Positions 1 through 6,608 of a stretch of DNA of 11,327 bases are shown one piece after another. The translations under genes were made by a program, and so were the position numbers. Where the stretch lies: assembly GCA_045599325.1 (NCBI GenBank), contig JAZRVT010000043.1, positions 1 to 11,327 of the forward strand, written 5' to 3'. The notes under the pieces are model-generated. The model was not told where the DNA came from. It worked only from the letters and a program-made list of their open reading frames with translations, and made no database searches. The stretch comes from Cacconaster sp045599325 (lineage in GTDB: Bacteria; Bacteroidota; Bacteroidia; Bacteroidales; UBA932). The first letter of the stretch is position 1. Each line of letters begins with the position of its first letter.

Positions 1-143
1 ACTTGGGTACCGGCAAAAAGGCTGAGTAGTAAATGCTCTTCGAATTTTGGATCTTGCCGGACATCGGTTTCAAGCAGTTCTTCCCAGAGGGCAATATCTT
101 CCCGAAGTTTGTTTGTCTCGTTTTCGAACATAGGTGGTATCAT
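1..143 (-). CDS. N-terminal fragment of an unrecognised protein, cut by the window edge
   Basis: Reading leftward from the ATG at 143-141, the frame stays open to the window edge and gives about 47 residues beginning MIPPMFENETNKLRED. A second in-frame ATG lies at 131-129 (MFENETNKL) and could be the true start. The visible part is acidic and rich in Glu, Lys and Leu, with a likely amphipathic helix (KLREDIALWEELLETDV) and no signal peptide or membrane segment. I do not recognise a family. Support comes from a Bacteroidota-like -7 box (TAAATTTG on the minus strand, 165-158) about 15 bases upstream of the first ATG, and from the divergent layout with the gene starting at 217. A short open frame at an edge can occur by chance, so confidence is moderate. 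Confidence 0.45.
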   Translation of the reverse strand, partial: MIPPMFENETNKLREDIALWEELLETDVRQDPKFEEHLLLSLFAGTQ

Positions 144-157
144 TTGCTTGTCATTCG

Positions 158-165
158 CAAATTTA
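158..165 (-). promoter_or_regulatory. Possible -7 box of the leftward promoter
   Basis: The minus strand reads TAAATTTG, an exact match to the Bacteroidota primary sigma factor -7 consensus TAnnTTTG. It lies 15 bases before the ATG at 143, so the transcript would have a very short leader. No clear -33 TTTG is visible 19-21 bases upstream, so this is a half-supported promoter. Confidence 0.4.
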
Positions 166-166
166 C

Positions 167-182
167 GATTTTCCCGGAAATC
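167..182. repeat. Quasi-palindrome in the shared spacer of two divergent promoters; possible operator
   Basis: The sequence GATTTTCCCGGAAATC has arms GATTT and AAATC and a central TCCCGGA that is nearly self-complementary; TTTCCCGGAAA within it (170-180) is a perfect odd palindrome. It lies between the leftward -7 box (158-165) and the rightward -7 box (188-195), where the -33 regions of both promoters should overlap. A regulator bound here could affect both genes. The repeat is short and could be chance; no matching regulator gene is in the window. Confidence 0.25.
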
Positions 183-187
183 ATTGC

Positions 188-195
188 TACCTTTG
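188..195 (+). promoter_or_regulatory. Probable -7 box of the rightward promoter
   Basis: TACCTTTG matches the Bacteroidota -7 consensus TAnnTTTG exactly and is followed by GC. The ATG of the deoxyribosyltransferase-like gene is at 217, leaving a leader of about 15 bases after a start point near 202. The -33 element is weak: only a T-rich stretch (169-172) lies at about the right distance. The placement favours 217 over the upstream in-frame ATG at 109, which would lie before this promoter. Confidence 0.45.
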
Positions 196-216
196 CTATC
201 ACAAGCATCCCCGATT

Positions 217-642
217 ATGGCAAAGATATACGTAGCAAGCAGTTGGAGGAACCAGTATTATTCAGATGTCGTGAACAGACTCAGAGAGGCAGGTCACGAG
301 GTTTATGACTTCCGCAATCCTCCTCAGGGAACGGGCGGATTCCATTGGTCTGACGTAGATCCGAACTATATGGACTGGAGCGTGGACCAGTACCGTGAAG
401 GGATGAAGAGCCCCAGAGCACAGCAGCAGTTCTCCAACGACATTCAGGCTCTCGAATGGGCCGACACCTGCGTCCTGATTCTGCCTTGCGGAAGAAGCGC
501 CCACACAGAAGCAGGGTGGCTTGCCGGCAAGGGCAAGAGAACCATTGTCTATATCCCTGAAATGCAGGAAGCCGAGTTGATGTATATGCTCTTTGACCTC
601 GTTACTGACAGTCTGGACGAGGTGATTTCATTTCTCAAATAA
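217..642 (+). CDS. Nucleoside 2-deoxyribosyltransferase-like protein
   Basis: A 141-residue cytosolic protein. The start MAKIYVASSW is a first beta strand of the kind seen in the nucleoside 2-deoxyribosyltransferase fold (Rossmann-like, Pfam Nuc_deoxyrib_tr or the related DUF4406). The most telling part is residues 82-111: ADTCVLILPCGRSAHTEAGW followed by LAGKGK and a hydrophobic strand. This matches the family pattern of a strand, a small loop and a Glu-x-Gly helix. Glu98 is the candidate nucleophile, and Asp75 and Asp83 are candidate active-site acids. Family enzymes exchange or hydrolyse the N-glycosidic bond of deoxynucleosides, but many short members have no proven substrate, so the exact activity is open. 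The start at 217 is chosen because the fold begins there and a -7 box lies just upstream; the 36 extra residues of the longer frame do not look like protein. The broken ydeI-like gene follows after 9 bases, so the two were probably co-transcribed. Confidence 0.8.
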   Translation: MAKIYVASSWRNQYYSDVVNRLREAGHEVYDFRNPPQGTGGFHWSDVDPNYMDWSVDQYREGMKSPRAQQQFSNDIQALEWADTCVLILPCGRSAHTEAGWLAGKGKRTIVYIPEMQEAELMYMLFDLVTDSLDEVISFLK

Positions 643-651
643 CGGCAATCA

Positions 652-1017
652 ATGGAAGTCACCAATCTGCTCGACATACACACAAGAGAAGAACTCTATG
701 CCTGGTATCTTGAAAATCACGACAAGGTGTCGGATTTCTGGCTTCGTGTCAATCGCGCAAGGGAACCATATCCCGGCGTTGTCGGCTATGTGGATGCCGT
801 GGAGGTGGCATTGTGCTTCGGCTGGATTGACAGCACACAGAAGCGCATCGACGATGGCAAGCCGATTCAGCACTTCACACCGAGGCGCAAGCGCAGCAGC
901 TGGTGCTGGAACAACATTGAACGCTGCAGGCGACTCATTGATTTGGGCGAAATGACACCGGCAGGGCTTGCCGTGCTGCCTGACCATAATCCCGATAATT
1001 TCGTGTTCGAGAAGTAG
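652..1017 (+). CDS. YdeI/OmdA-family protein, truncated by an early stop (probable pseudogene)
   Basis: The 121 residues match the N-terminal and central part of the YdeI/OmpD-associated family. The hallmark segment is at residues 47-105: DAVEVALCFGWIDSTQKRID, then FTPRRKRSSWCWNN, then LIDLGEMTPAG. Family members usually run to about 180-200 residues and end in a helical C-terminal part containing a conserved RVRID-like stretch. Here the frame stops at 1015-1017 just after FVFEK. The next expected peptide (VDALKTNPDARAVRK) is readable in another frame directly downstream, so a one-base loss or equivalent change broke the gene. The family is linked to bacteriocin tolerance and outer-membrane protein effects in some reports, but its biochemical role is not settled. 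The truncated product lacks roughly a third of the protein and may be unstable. It follows the deoxyribosyltransferase-like gene after 9 bases, probably in one transcript. Confidence 0.75.
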   Translation: MEVTNLLDIHTREELYAWYLENHDKVSDFWLRVNRAREPYPGVVGYVDAVEVALCFGWIDSTQKRIDDGKPIQHFTPRRKRSSWCWNNIERCRRLIDLGEMTPAGLAVLPDHNPDNFVFEK

Positions 1018-1067
1018 GTGTCGATGCGCTGAAGACAAACCCAGACGCACGCGCTGTCAGGAAGTAA
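1014..1067 (+). pseudogene. Frame-shifted continuation of the YdeI/OmdA-family gene
   Basis: From 1014 another frame reads VGVDALKTNPDARAVRK and then a stop at 1065-1067. In intact family members a stretch of this kind (aliphatic-Asp/Glu-AL-K-x-(N/D)-P-(D/E)-A) comes directly after the point where the main frame stops. I infer a frameshift near 1014-1019, for example one lost base turning a TTA-GGT-like pair into TAG-GTG, or a nonsense change plus an indel. The remaining 50-60 C-terminal residues, including the RVRID-like segment, are not found in any forward frame downstream, so the gene has also lost its 3' end. Confidence 0.6.
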
Positions 1068-1086
1068 AACAGGTTGGGATAGACCT

Positions 1087-1575
1087 TTACTCCGTCATAA
1101 ACGCCGTAGATAATCGGCAGGAAGAATCTGCTTTGACCATCCCCTCGCACCCTTCGAGGAGGTCCTGATAGGTCTTTTCGAAGTCGCCTGTGTACCACGG
1201 GTCGGCCACGTCGCGGCGCTTTCCGGCGAAGGACATCATCAGCCGGACCTTGCCCTGGGGGTCGTCCCCGATGGTCCGCCGCAGCCATCTGAGGTTGCTC
1301 TCATCCATACAGACGAGCAGGTCGAAGCGGTCATAGTCCTCCCGTGTCACGGTTCTGGCAGTCCTTTCGGGGTCAAACCACACGCCGTGCCGGCTGAGAC
1401 ATCTGCGTGCGGGAGGATAGATTGGGTTCCCGTACTCTTCGTCAGAGACTGCCGCGGATTCGATATAGTACTCATCATCCTCTCCCCTTGCCTTGACAAG
1501 GGACTTCAGTATGAATTCAGCCATAGGGCTGCGGCAGATGTTGCCGTGGCAGATGAAAAGGATGCGTTTTGTCAT
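1087..1575 (-). CDS. Low-molecular-weight protein tyrosine phosphatase
   Basis: A 162-residue cytosolic phosphatase of the LMW-PTP family. The P-loop CHGNICRS starts at residue 9 (pattern Cys-x5-Arg-Ser), with Cys9 as nucleophile and Arg15 binding the phosphate. The general-acid motif DPWYTGDF carries Asp125. The segment SAAVSDEEYGNPIYPPARRC is typical of Bacteroidales members. The enzyme removes phosphate from phosphotyrosine; in bacteria it often counteracts tyrosine kinases of exopolysaccharide export, but no such partner is visible here. Family proteins usually end soon after the DLLEGCEGMV-like helix. This one carries about 15 further residues (KADSSCRLSTAFMTE) that look unlike the family, so the C-terminus may have been rebuilt by a rearrangement at the convergent junction. 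It starts 18 bases after the malQ stop on the same strand and is likely transcribed with it. Confidence 0.9.
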   Translation of the reverse strand: MTKRILFICHGNICRSPMAEFILKSLVKARGEDDEYYIESAAVSDEEYGNPIYPPARRCLSRHGVWFDPERTARTVTREDYDRFDLLVCMDESNLRWLRRTIGDDPQGKVRLMMSFAGKRRDVADPWYTGDFEKTYQDLLEGCEGMVKADSSCRLSTAFMTE

Positions 1576-1593
1576 AATCCGTGTCAGCAGCCG

Positions 1594-3504
1594 TCACCTT
1601 CCGGACTCGCGGAGCAGGCTTGTGACAGCAGTCGTGAGAGATGCGGCCTTGTCCGTGAGGAGAGTGTTCAGGTCGATGTGGAAGCGGAAGCGCCAGTGGT
1701 GGTCAGGGTCTGCCGGCTGGTTGACGCGCTCATTCATAAAGTCACTGCGGCGCAGGTCGATGTCGAGTGCCAGCCAGTCCTGCAGCGGCAGGATTGCCAG
1801 CATAGACGCTGACTTCAGATGGTCACGGATAATGCCGCCCGCCTTGGCCGGAGTAAGATCCGATTCAGGCGAACCGGCGGCGTCCCCCGCCCTTTCCGCA
1901 TTCTGCATGCGGAGCGTCGGCATATCGTGGTTGGATGTTGCGCAGACACTGAGATATGGCCACGGACGGCCCTTGTCCATATTTGCCATCTCGAAGGAGA
2001 GAATCCTCTCACTCTCCATCACACCCGGGACACAGTCAGGCACCATTCCAAGGTCCTCGCCGCAGGCAAGCATTCCCGTGGCACCAAGCAGTTCAGGAAG
2101 CTTGCGCTCAGCGTTCCTCTTCCAGAAGCCGTTGTGGCGGTGGAAGAAGAAATCGTTGAAGAGCTCGCCGAACCGTTCCTGCTGCCAGAGAGGAAGATTC
2201 TCTGAAGCCGGCTTAATGAGCGGCTGATACATCCCCGGATGACGCGGGTCCTCGTGGAAGAGCCCCTCCAGCGGAAGCCCGAGACTCTCTATCTCCTGGC
2301 GGCTGTAAGGGATTGCAGGGTTGAAGTGGCCGAGGAGGCCGCTCTTGAACTCTGCAGGAATCTCCCAGATCCTGAAGAAGCCGAGGATATGGTCAATCCT
2401 GAAGGCATCGAAATAGCAGCTCATCTTGCGAAGGCGGCTCTTCCACCAGGCGAAGTCATCCTTGGCCATCTCCTCCCAGTTGTAGGTCGGGAAGCCCCAG
2501 TTCTGTCCGTCTTCACTGAAGAAATCAGGTGGCGCGCCAGTGCTGGAATCAAGGTTGAAGAGTTCCGGATGCCAGTAGGCCTCTGCGCTGTCGCCACTGA
2601 CCCCGATCGGCAGGTCACCCTTGAATGAGACGCCCTTCGAACGGGCATATGCTGCCTCTTCAGAGAACTGAATGTCAAGATGATACTGAATCCACACAAA
2701 GTATTCCCTCTCAAGGCCGTCACGCTGTGCGCAGAACTGCGAATACTCCTCGAGCCAGAAAGCGTTGTCCTTGCAGAAACGCTTGAAGGCTGCCGTCGCC
2801 ATATCCCTGGCGCCGTTTGAGAGGAACGCCTCGCGTATGAGGGCCATCTTCTCCTTGAACACACGCGGATAGTCGAGCTCCGGCAGCGCGTTCAGCTCCT
2901 TCTGCAGTTTCCTGAACTTCGCAGTCTGCTTCACTCCGATCTCTTGGAGGCGGATATAGAGCGGATGGAGCGCGAATGTGGAGACAGGGCTGTAAGGATA
3001 GGAGTCGCACCACTCGCCCTTGCGTGTGGTGTCGTTGACAGGCAGCAGCTGAATGATGTTCTGGCCTGTTGCGGCAGCCCAGTCCACCAGCGGACGCAGG
3101 TCACGGAACTCGCCTATGCCGAAATCGTCCGGAGTACGGAGCGAGAATACAGGCACGGCTGTGCCGGCGCCACGGTAGCCGGGACGGTCAAAGACAGGGT
3201 TCTGGTGCTCCCTCGGGAAAGGGCAGCCCGGGATCGGGCACTCTGTCCATCTGTCCTCGCACACCATCTCCTTTGTTCCGGCAGCCGCCTTGCGGCTGTG
3301 GTGCTTCCACTCAGTGTGACGGATCAGGCCGTCCTCCATCATCACATAGGTGTAGTCCTTCAGGTCAGCTGCGGCGCACTTGGGCAGTGTGACAGACCAC
3401 ACTCCCCCCTCGCCCCACTGCATAGGGTATTTGACATCGCGTGCTATGAGGCAGAGGCTCTGGCCCCATCTGGTATTGTACTGGATTCTGAACGTTGCTT
3501 GCAT
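1594..3504 (-). CDS. malQ: 4-alpha-glucanotransferase (amylomaltase, GH77), compact DPE2-like form
   Basis: A cytosolic enzyme that moves glucan chains between malto-oligosaccharides and releases glucose, used in maltodextrin and glycogen metabolism. Residue numbers here count from the upstream ATG at 3534. A short CBM20-like starch-binding region covers about 11-95 (MQATFRIQYNTRWGQSLCLI), followed by the GH77 barrel from about 122 (GAGTAVPVFSLRTPDDFGIG). Catalytic residues are visible: nucleophile Asp381 in FRIDHILGFFRIWEIP, acid/base Glu493 in ACGEDLG, and Asp537 in SNHDMPTLR. NWGFPTYNW and GDLPIGVS also fit the family. At 636-646 residues it is much shorter than the two-CBM20 Bacteroides MalQ I recall (near 890), with several loops and one CBM missing. 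I chose the start at 3504 because homology begins at MQATF and a promoter -7 box (3530-3523) lies between the two ATGs. The ATG at 3534 would give 646 residues and overlaps the permease stop as ATGA. The phosphatase gene follows after 18 bases. Confidence 0.93.
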   Translation of the reverse strand: MQATFRIQYNTRWGQSLCLIARDVKYPMQWGEGGVWSVTLPKCAAADLKDYTYVMMEDGLIRHTEWKHHSRKAAAGTKEMVCEDRWTECPIPGCPFPREHQNPVFDRPGYRGAGTAVPVFSLRTPDDFGIGEFRDLRPLVDWAAATGQNIIQLLPVNDTTRKGEWCDSYPYSPVSTFALHPLYIRLQEIGVKQTAKFRKLQKELNALPELDYPRVFKEKMALIREAFLSNGARDMATAAFKRFCKDNAFWLEEYSQFCAQRDGLEREYFVWIQYHLDIQFSEEAAYARSKGVSFKGDLPIGVSGDSAEAYWHPELFNLDSSTGAPPDFFSEDGQNWGFPTYNWEEMAKDDFAWWKSRLRKMSCYFDAFRIDHILGFFRIWEIPAEFKSGLLGHFNPAIPYSRQEIESLGLPLEGLFHEDPRHPGMYQPLIKPASENLPLWQQERFGELFNDFFFHRHNGFWKRNAERKLPELLGATGMLACGEDLGMVPDCVPGVMESERILSFEMANMDKGRPWPYLSVCATSNHDMPTLRMQNAERAGDAAGSPESDLTPAKAGGIIRDHLKSASMLAILPLQDWLALDIDLRRSDFMNERVNQPADPDHHWRFRFHIDLNTLLTDKAASLTTAVTSLLRESGR

Positions 3505-3522
3505 TGTCTTGAACTTTGAGTG

Positions 3523-3551
3523 CAAATATATCATTTTTGCCGCAATTTCAA
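3523..3551 (-). promoter_or_regulatory. Promoter for malQ inside the 3' end of the RND operon
   Basis: The minus strand has TATATTTG at 3530-3523, an exact match to the Bacteroidota -7 consensus TAnnTTTG and followed by C. A TTG at 3551-3549 lies 18 bases upstream as a -33 half-site, slightly closer than the usual 19-21. Transcription would begin near 3516, about 12 bases before the ATG at 3504. The element overlaps the last codons and stop of the second RND permease. It gives malQ and the phosphatase a route to expression independent of the efflux operon. Confidence 0.55.
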
Positions 3552-6500
3552 GGGCATCCAGGCAGGCAGCAGGAACAAAAGGCCGATGAGCGAGAAGGTA
3601 AGGCCGCCGATAGTGCCCAGTGCAAAGGCATACCAGAAGACCTCGTCAGGGCCGTCAAAAAGGAATGGTATGAGGCCGAGCACGGTAGAAAGCACCGTGA
3701 GAAACGTTGGGATTATCTTGTGATTGAAAGCTCTGACATAGGAGCCAGTGCGGGACACCCTCCGGCCAGAGAGATTCCGCTGCCGGCTGATCTCACGATA
3801 CTCCTGAACTATATATATTCCGGCATTCACCACCAGGCCGCTGAGCATAATCATAGAGGCGAAACCGCCCTGATCAAAGCTGCAGCCGGTGATAGCGAAG
3901 ATGATGAAGAGCCCAATGAATGAGAACGGAATCAGTCCTATTATCGCCAGCGGCAGCGTCAGCGACTCGAAGAGAATGGCACAGATGAAGTAGATGATGG
4001 CAACAACGAGAAGCAGAAGCAGCACATTTCCATTGTCATCCACGCTCCAGTCATATGATTCGACAGAAGCCTTATAGCCAACCGGAAGCACAGAGGCGTT
4101 CATACGCTCCACCTCACCGTTAAGAAGTTTTTCAGCCATCTGGGAACTTCCCACGAAGCTGTATGCGACCCGCAATGCATACTGCTGGTTCTGCTTGTAG
4201 ATATCATTTCCGCTCTGTCGCATTGTGACAGCGCCGATATCGGTGAAAGGAATCGAAGAGTTTCCTATAGTGATATGCTCGTTCTTGAGATTCCACACAT
4301 CGAACGACGATTTGTCCGAAGAGACCAGGTCGATGTCACTCCTGACACCATCCTCATAGAGAGTCCCCACATTGGAGCTGAAGAGCTGGTCGGAAAGGGC
4401 CGTATAAGCATCCCGCCGCGACAGACCTGCTGCAGCCAGGGCCACCGCGTCATATTCGATGTAATACTCATTCCTTGAGATGGAGTTACGCCATCCCACC
4501 TCACCGAAGATTCCGGATTCAATCACCCTCGGATTGACTTGCAGATGCTCCAGGCAGTTCTGGCAGTAGCGGTACAGTTCATCATAGTTGTAGCCTGTCA
4601 CAATTATACGCTGTCCGAGATAACCGCCTGAAAGCACATCATTGCTGAAGTACTGGTCATTGATACCGCTTACACTCCAAGCCGCCCCTCCGAAGTCACT
4701 GGCAGTGGAGATGATTCTGCTCTTGAGTTCCAGCGGGAAGGATGTACCCTCAACCTCCGGACGGAACTCCACGACTATGGCTGCGCTGCTATGACTGCTG
4801 ACGGTGGTCTTGAAAGTCTCGATCTGGTCGAATTGGGAGAGATAGTTCTCCATAAAGAGCACTATTTCATTGAGCTGACCGACTGTGCAGCCGTCCGGGA
4901 GAGATGCGCGTATATAGAGCTGAGGGCGCTCGACACTACGGTACAAGTTGCTCGACGACTTACGGAAGAACCAGTCGATGGTACCGCCGAAAAACTCCGT
5001 CAAAGGCTTTCTGGCCTTGTCCAGCACTCCACCCATAGCACCGTCAGGAATCTTGTTGAACGGCAGGCCGAAAGCAAGCACCACAATGACAATTGTCGCC
5101 CAACGGTACTTGCGGGCAAAGGCTATCCATCCGGAATACCACCTGTTGAAACGGACCATACGCCTCCGTGAGGCAAGGCTTCTCTGTGCAGAGTGCTCCC
5201 TCACCCTCAAGGTGTCCACGAGGGCCGGGATGAAGAGCATCGCGACCAGCAGCGACACCACGAGGTTCACTATGATGACGGAGGAGAAGTCAGTGAAGGC
5301 CAGTCTCTTGTCATCCGGCAGGAGATAGATGACCGACAGGGCCCCAATAGTTGTCAACTGCGCGGCCAGCAGTGCGATGAAGACCCTGCGGTTGTGATAA
5401 TAGCCGTAGTGGGCGATCATCACAATCGAAGTGTCAATCATAATTCCAAGAGAGACAGTGATACCCGCCATCGAGTAGATATGGATCTGAACCCCGAAGA
5501 GAGCATAGATGGCGAGTGAAATCAGCAGGTTGGCCAGCAACGCCAGCATTACTGTGAGCAGATATCTGAAGCTGAGGCTTACAATCAGGACAAAAACCAG
5601 CAGGATTGCAATCGAAAGCAGAGTGCGGCGCACTATCCTGGCAATCTCCCGGCTCAAGTACTCCGAACTGTCGTATGTCACAGTTGCCGAGAAATTGTCG
5701 GGGAAAGAATCTGACAGCTCCCCGATACGCGACCTTATCGCAGAACAAAGGGCGATGGTATTGACATCCTTCTCAGGGTATATGGTTACGTTGATTGTGT
5801 TCAGACCGTTGATGCGGTAGTATGAAGAGGGCTCTCGCTCCCGATAGTCAATGGAAGCCACATCCGAGAGACGCACGATGCGCCCTTCACACCTGCTGAC
5901 AGGCAGATCGCCAAGGTTTGCAATATCAACTCCCCCCTTCAGGATCACCCCCACGCCATTCACGCTGCCAATTACATCATACTCTGAAAGTGATGACGAC
6001 AGCACGCTGCGCAACTGCTCCACGCTGAGGCCCGATGACTTTAAACGGTCGCTGTCATAAGCAACCTCAATATAACGCGGCGCAGCTCCCGAGAGAATGA
6101 CAGAACCTACACCGTCCACCATAGACAACGCCTCAACAATATGCGATGAGGCATACTGCTCAATCTGCTGGGTCGGCAGATCCGCATTGATGGTGCAGGT
6201 CATCACGCTTTCAATGTTTTCCCCGCCCGTAGAGCCGCTAAGCACAGGATATGAGACACCCTTCGGCAGTTTGTCGTAGGTCTGTCGCAGCAGAGTCGCG
6301 AGCTCAAAGCGGACAACCTCCATTCTCCGCTTGTCCTTGACCTCAACGGTCACCTTGCCGGAGCCCTTCTTTGAAACAGAGCTGATGTTACCGACCCCGC
6401 TGACAGAGGCGGCAAGCCCCTCAATCACAGAGGTCACTTCACTCTCCATCAACTTTGCTGATGCTCCGGCCCAGGAACAGCTGACAGAGAGAGTGGAACT

Positions 6501-6608
6501 CTTTTTCGTCGGCTTGTACTGCACCTCAAGAAGAGGAATTGATGCTGCGCCCAGGATGGAGAGCACAACGAAGACAAGAATCACGGAAAATGAAGGAAGA
6601 CGCTTCAT
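3531..6608 (-). CDS. RND efflux permease, second of a tandem pair (divergent member)
   Basis: A 1025-residue inner-membrane transporter of the RND superfamily with full-length architecture: membrane segment 1 at about 8-27, a large periplasmic loop at 28-327, segments 2-7 at about 328-517, a second periplasmic loop at 518-860 and segments 8-12 at about 861-1017. Porter-domain motifs include GASAKLMESEVTSVIEG and an SVSGVGNISSVSKKGSG stretch. It should couple proton entry to export of a substrate to the adaptor and outer-membrane factor encoded upstream. Membrane segment 4 reads GIMIDTSIVMIAHYGYY, with one acidic residue (Asp392) where AcrB has two and no acidic residue in the usual VVEN position. 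Segment 10 has Asn928 where AcrB has Lys940. These changes suggest a partner subunit or a different proton relay. It overlaps the first permease by four bases (ATGA, 6605-6608), so translation is probably coupled. The similar pair MdtBC forms a mixed trimer. The substrate is unknown. Confidence 0.92.
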   Translation of the reverse strand: MKRLPSFSVILVFVVLSILGAASIPLLEVQYKPTKKSSTLSVSCSWAGASAKLMESEVTSVIEGLAASVSGVGNISSVSKKGSGKVTVEVKDKRRMEVVRFELATLLRQTYDKLPKGVSYPVLSGSTGGENIESVMTCTINADLPTQQIEQYASSHIVEALSMVDGVGSVILSGAAPRYIEVAYDSDRLKSSGLSVEQLRSVLSSSLSEYDVIGSVNGVGVILKGGVDIANLGDLPVSRCEGRIVRLSDVASIDYREREPSSYYRINGLNTINVTIYPEKDVNTIALCSAIRSRIGELSDSFPDNFSATVTYDSSEYLSREIARIVRRTLLSIAILLVFVLIVSLSFRYLLTVMLALLANLLISLAIYALFGVQIHIYSMAGITVSLGIMIDTSIVMIAHYGYYHNRRVFIALLAAQLTTIGALSVIYLLPDDKRLAFTDFSSVIIVNLVVSLLVAMLFIPALVDTLRVREHSAQRSLASRRRMVRFNRWYSGWIAFARKYRWATIVIVVLAFGLPFNKIPDGAMGGVLDKARKPLTEFFGGTIDWFFRKSSSNLYRSVERPQLYIRASLPDGCTVGQLNEIVLFMENYLSQFDQIETFKTTVSSHSSAAIVVEFRPEVEGTSFPLELKSRIISTASDFGGAAWSVSGINDQYFSNDVLSGGYLGQRIIVTGYNYDELYRYCQNCLEHLQVNPRVIESGIFGEVGWRNSISRNEYYIEYDAVALAAAGLSRRDAYTALSDQLFSSNVGTLYEDGVRSDIDLVSSDKSSFDVWNLKNEHITIGNSSIPFTDIGAVTMRQSGNDIYKQNQQYALRVAYSFVGSSQMAEKLLNGEVERMNASVLPVGYKASVESYDWSVDDNGNVLLLLLVVAIIYFICAILFESLTLPLAIIGLIPFSFIGLFIIFAITGCSFDQGGFASMIMLSGLVVNAGIYIVQEYREISRQRNLSGRRVSRTGSYVRAFNHKIIPTFLTVLSTVLGLIPFLFDGPDEVFWYAFALGTIGGLTFSLIGLLFLLPAWMPLKLRQK

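Noticed and set aside
109..216. Upstream extension of the deoxyribosyltransferase-like gene to an ATG at 109
   Set aside because: The 36 extra residues do not resemble the family, overlap the leftward gene start and lie mostly upstream of the -7 box at 188-195.
1018..1086. Possible bidirectional terminator between the converging genes
   Set aside because: Only a weak AGGT/ACCT inverted repeat is visible near 1072-1087, with no stable stem and no T-run.
935..1288. Minus-strand open frame of 117 codons across the junction
   Set aside because: It overlaps both the phosphatase and the YdeI-like gene in other frames and its N-terminal part is Arg/Pro-rich shadow sequence. Only the stretch at about 1060-1138 looks protein-like, and it is reported as a finding instead of a gene.
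1493..2227. Plus-strand open frame of 244 codons antisense to malQ and the phosphatase
   Set aside because: Arg/Ser-rich translation with no family resemblance, opposite well-supported coding sequence; a GC-rich antisense shadow.
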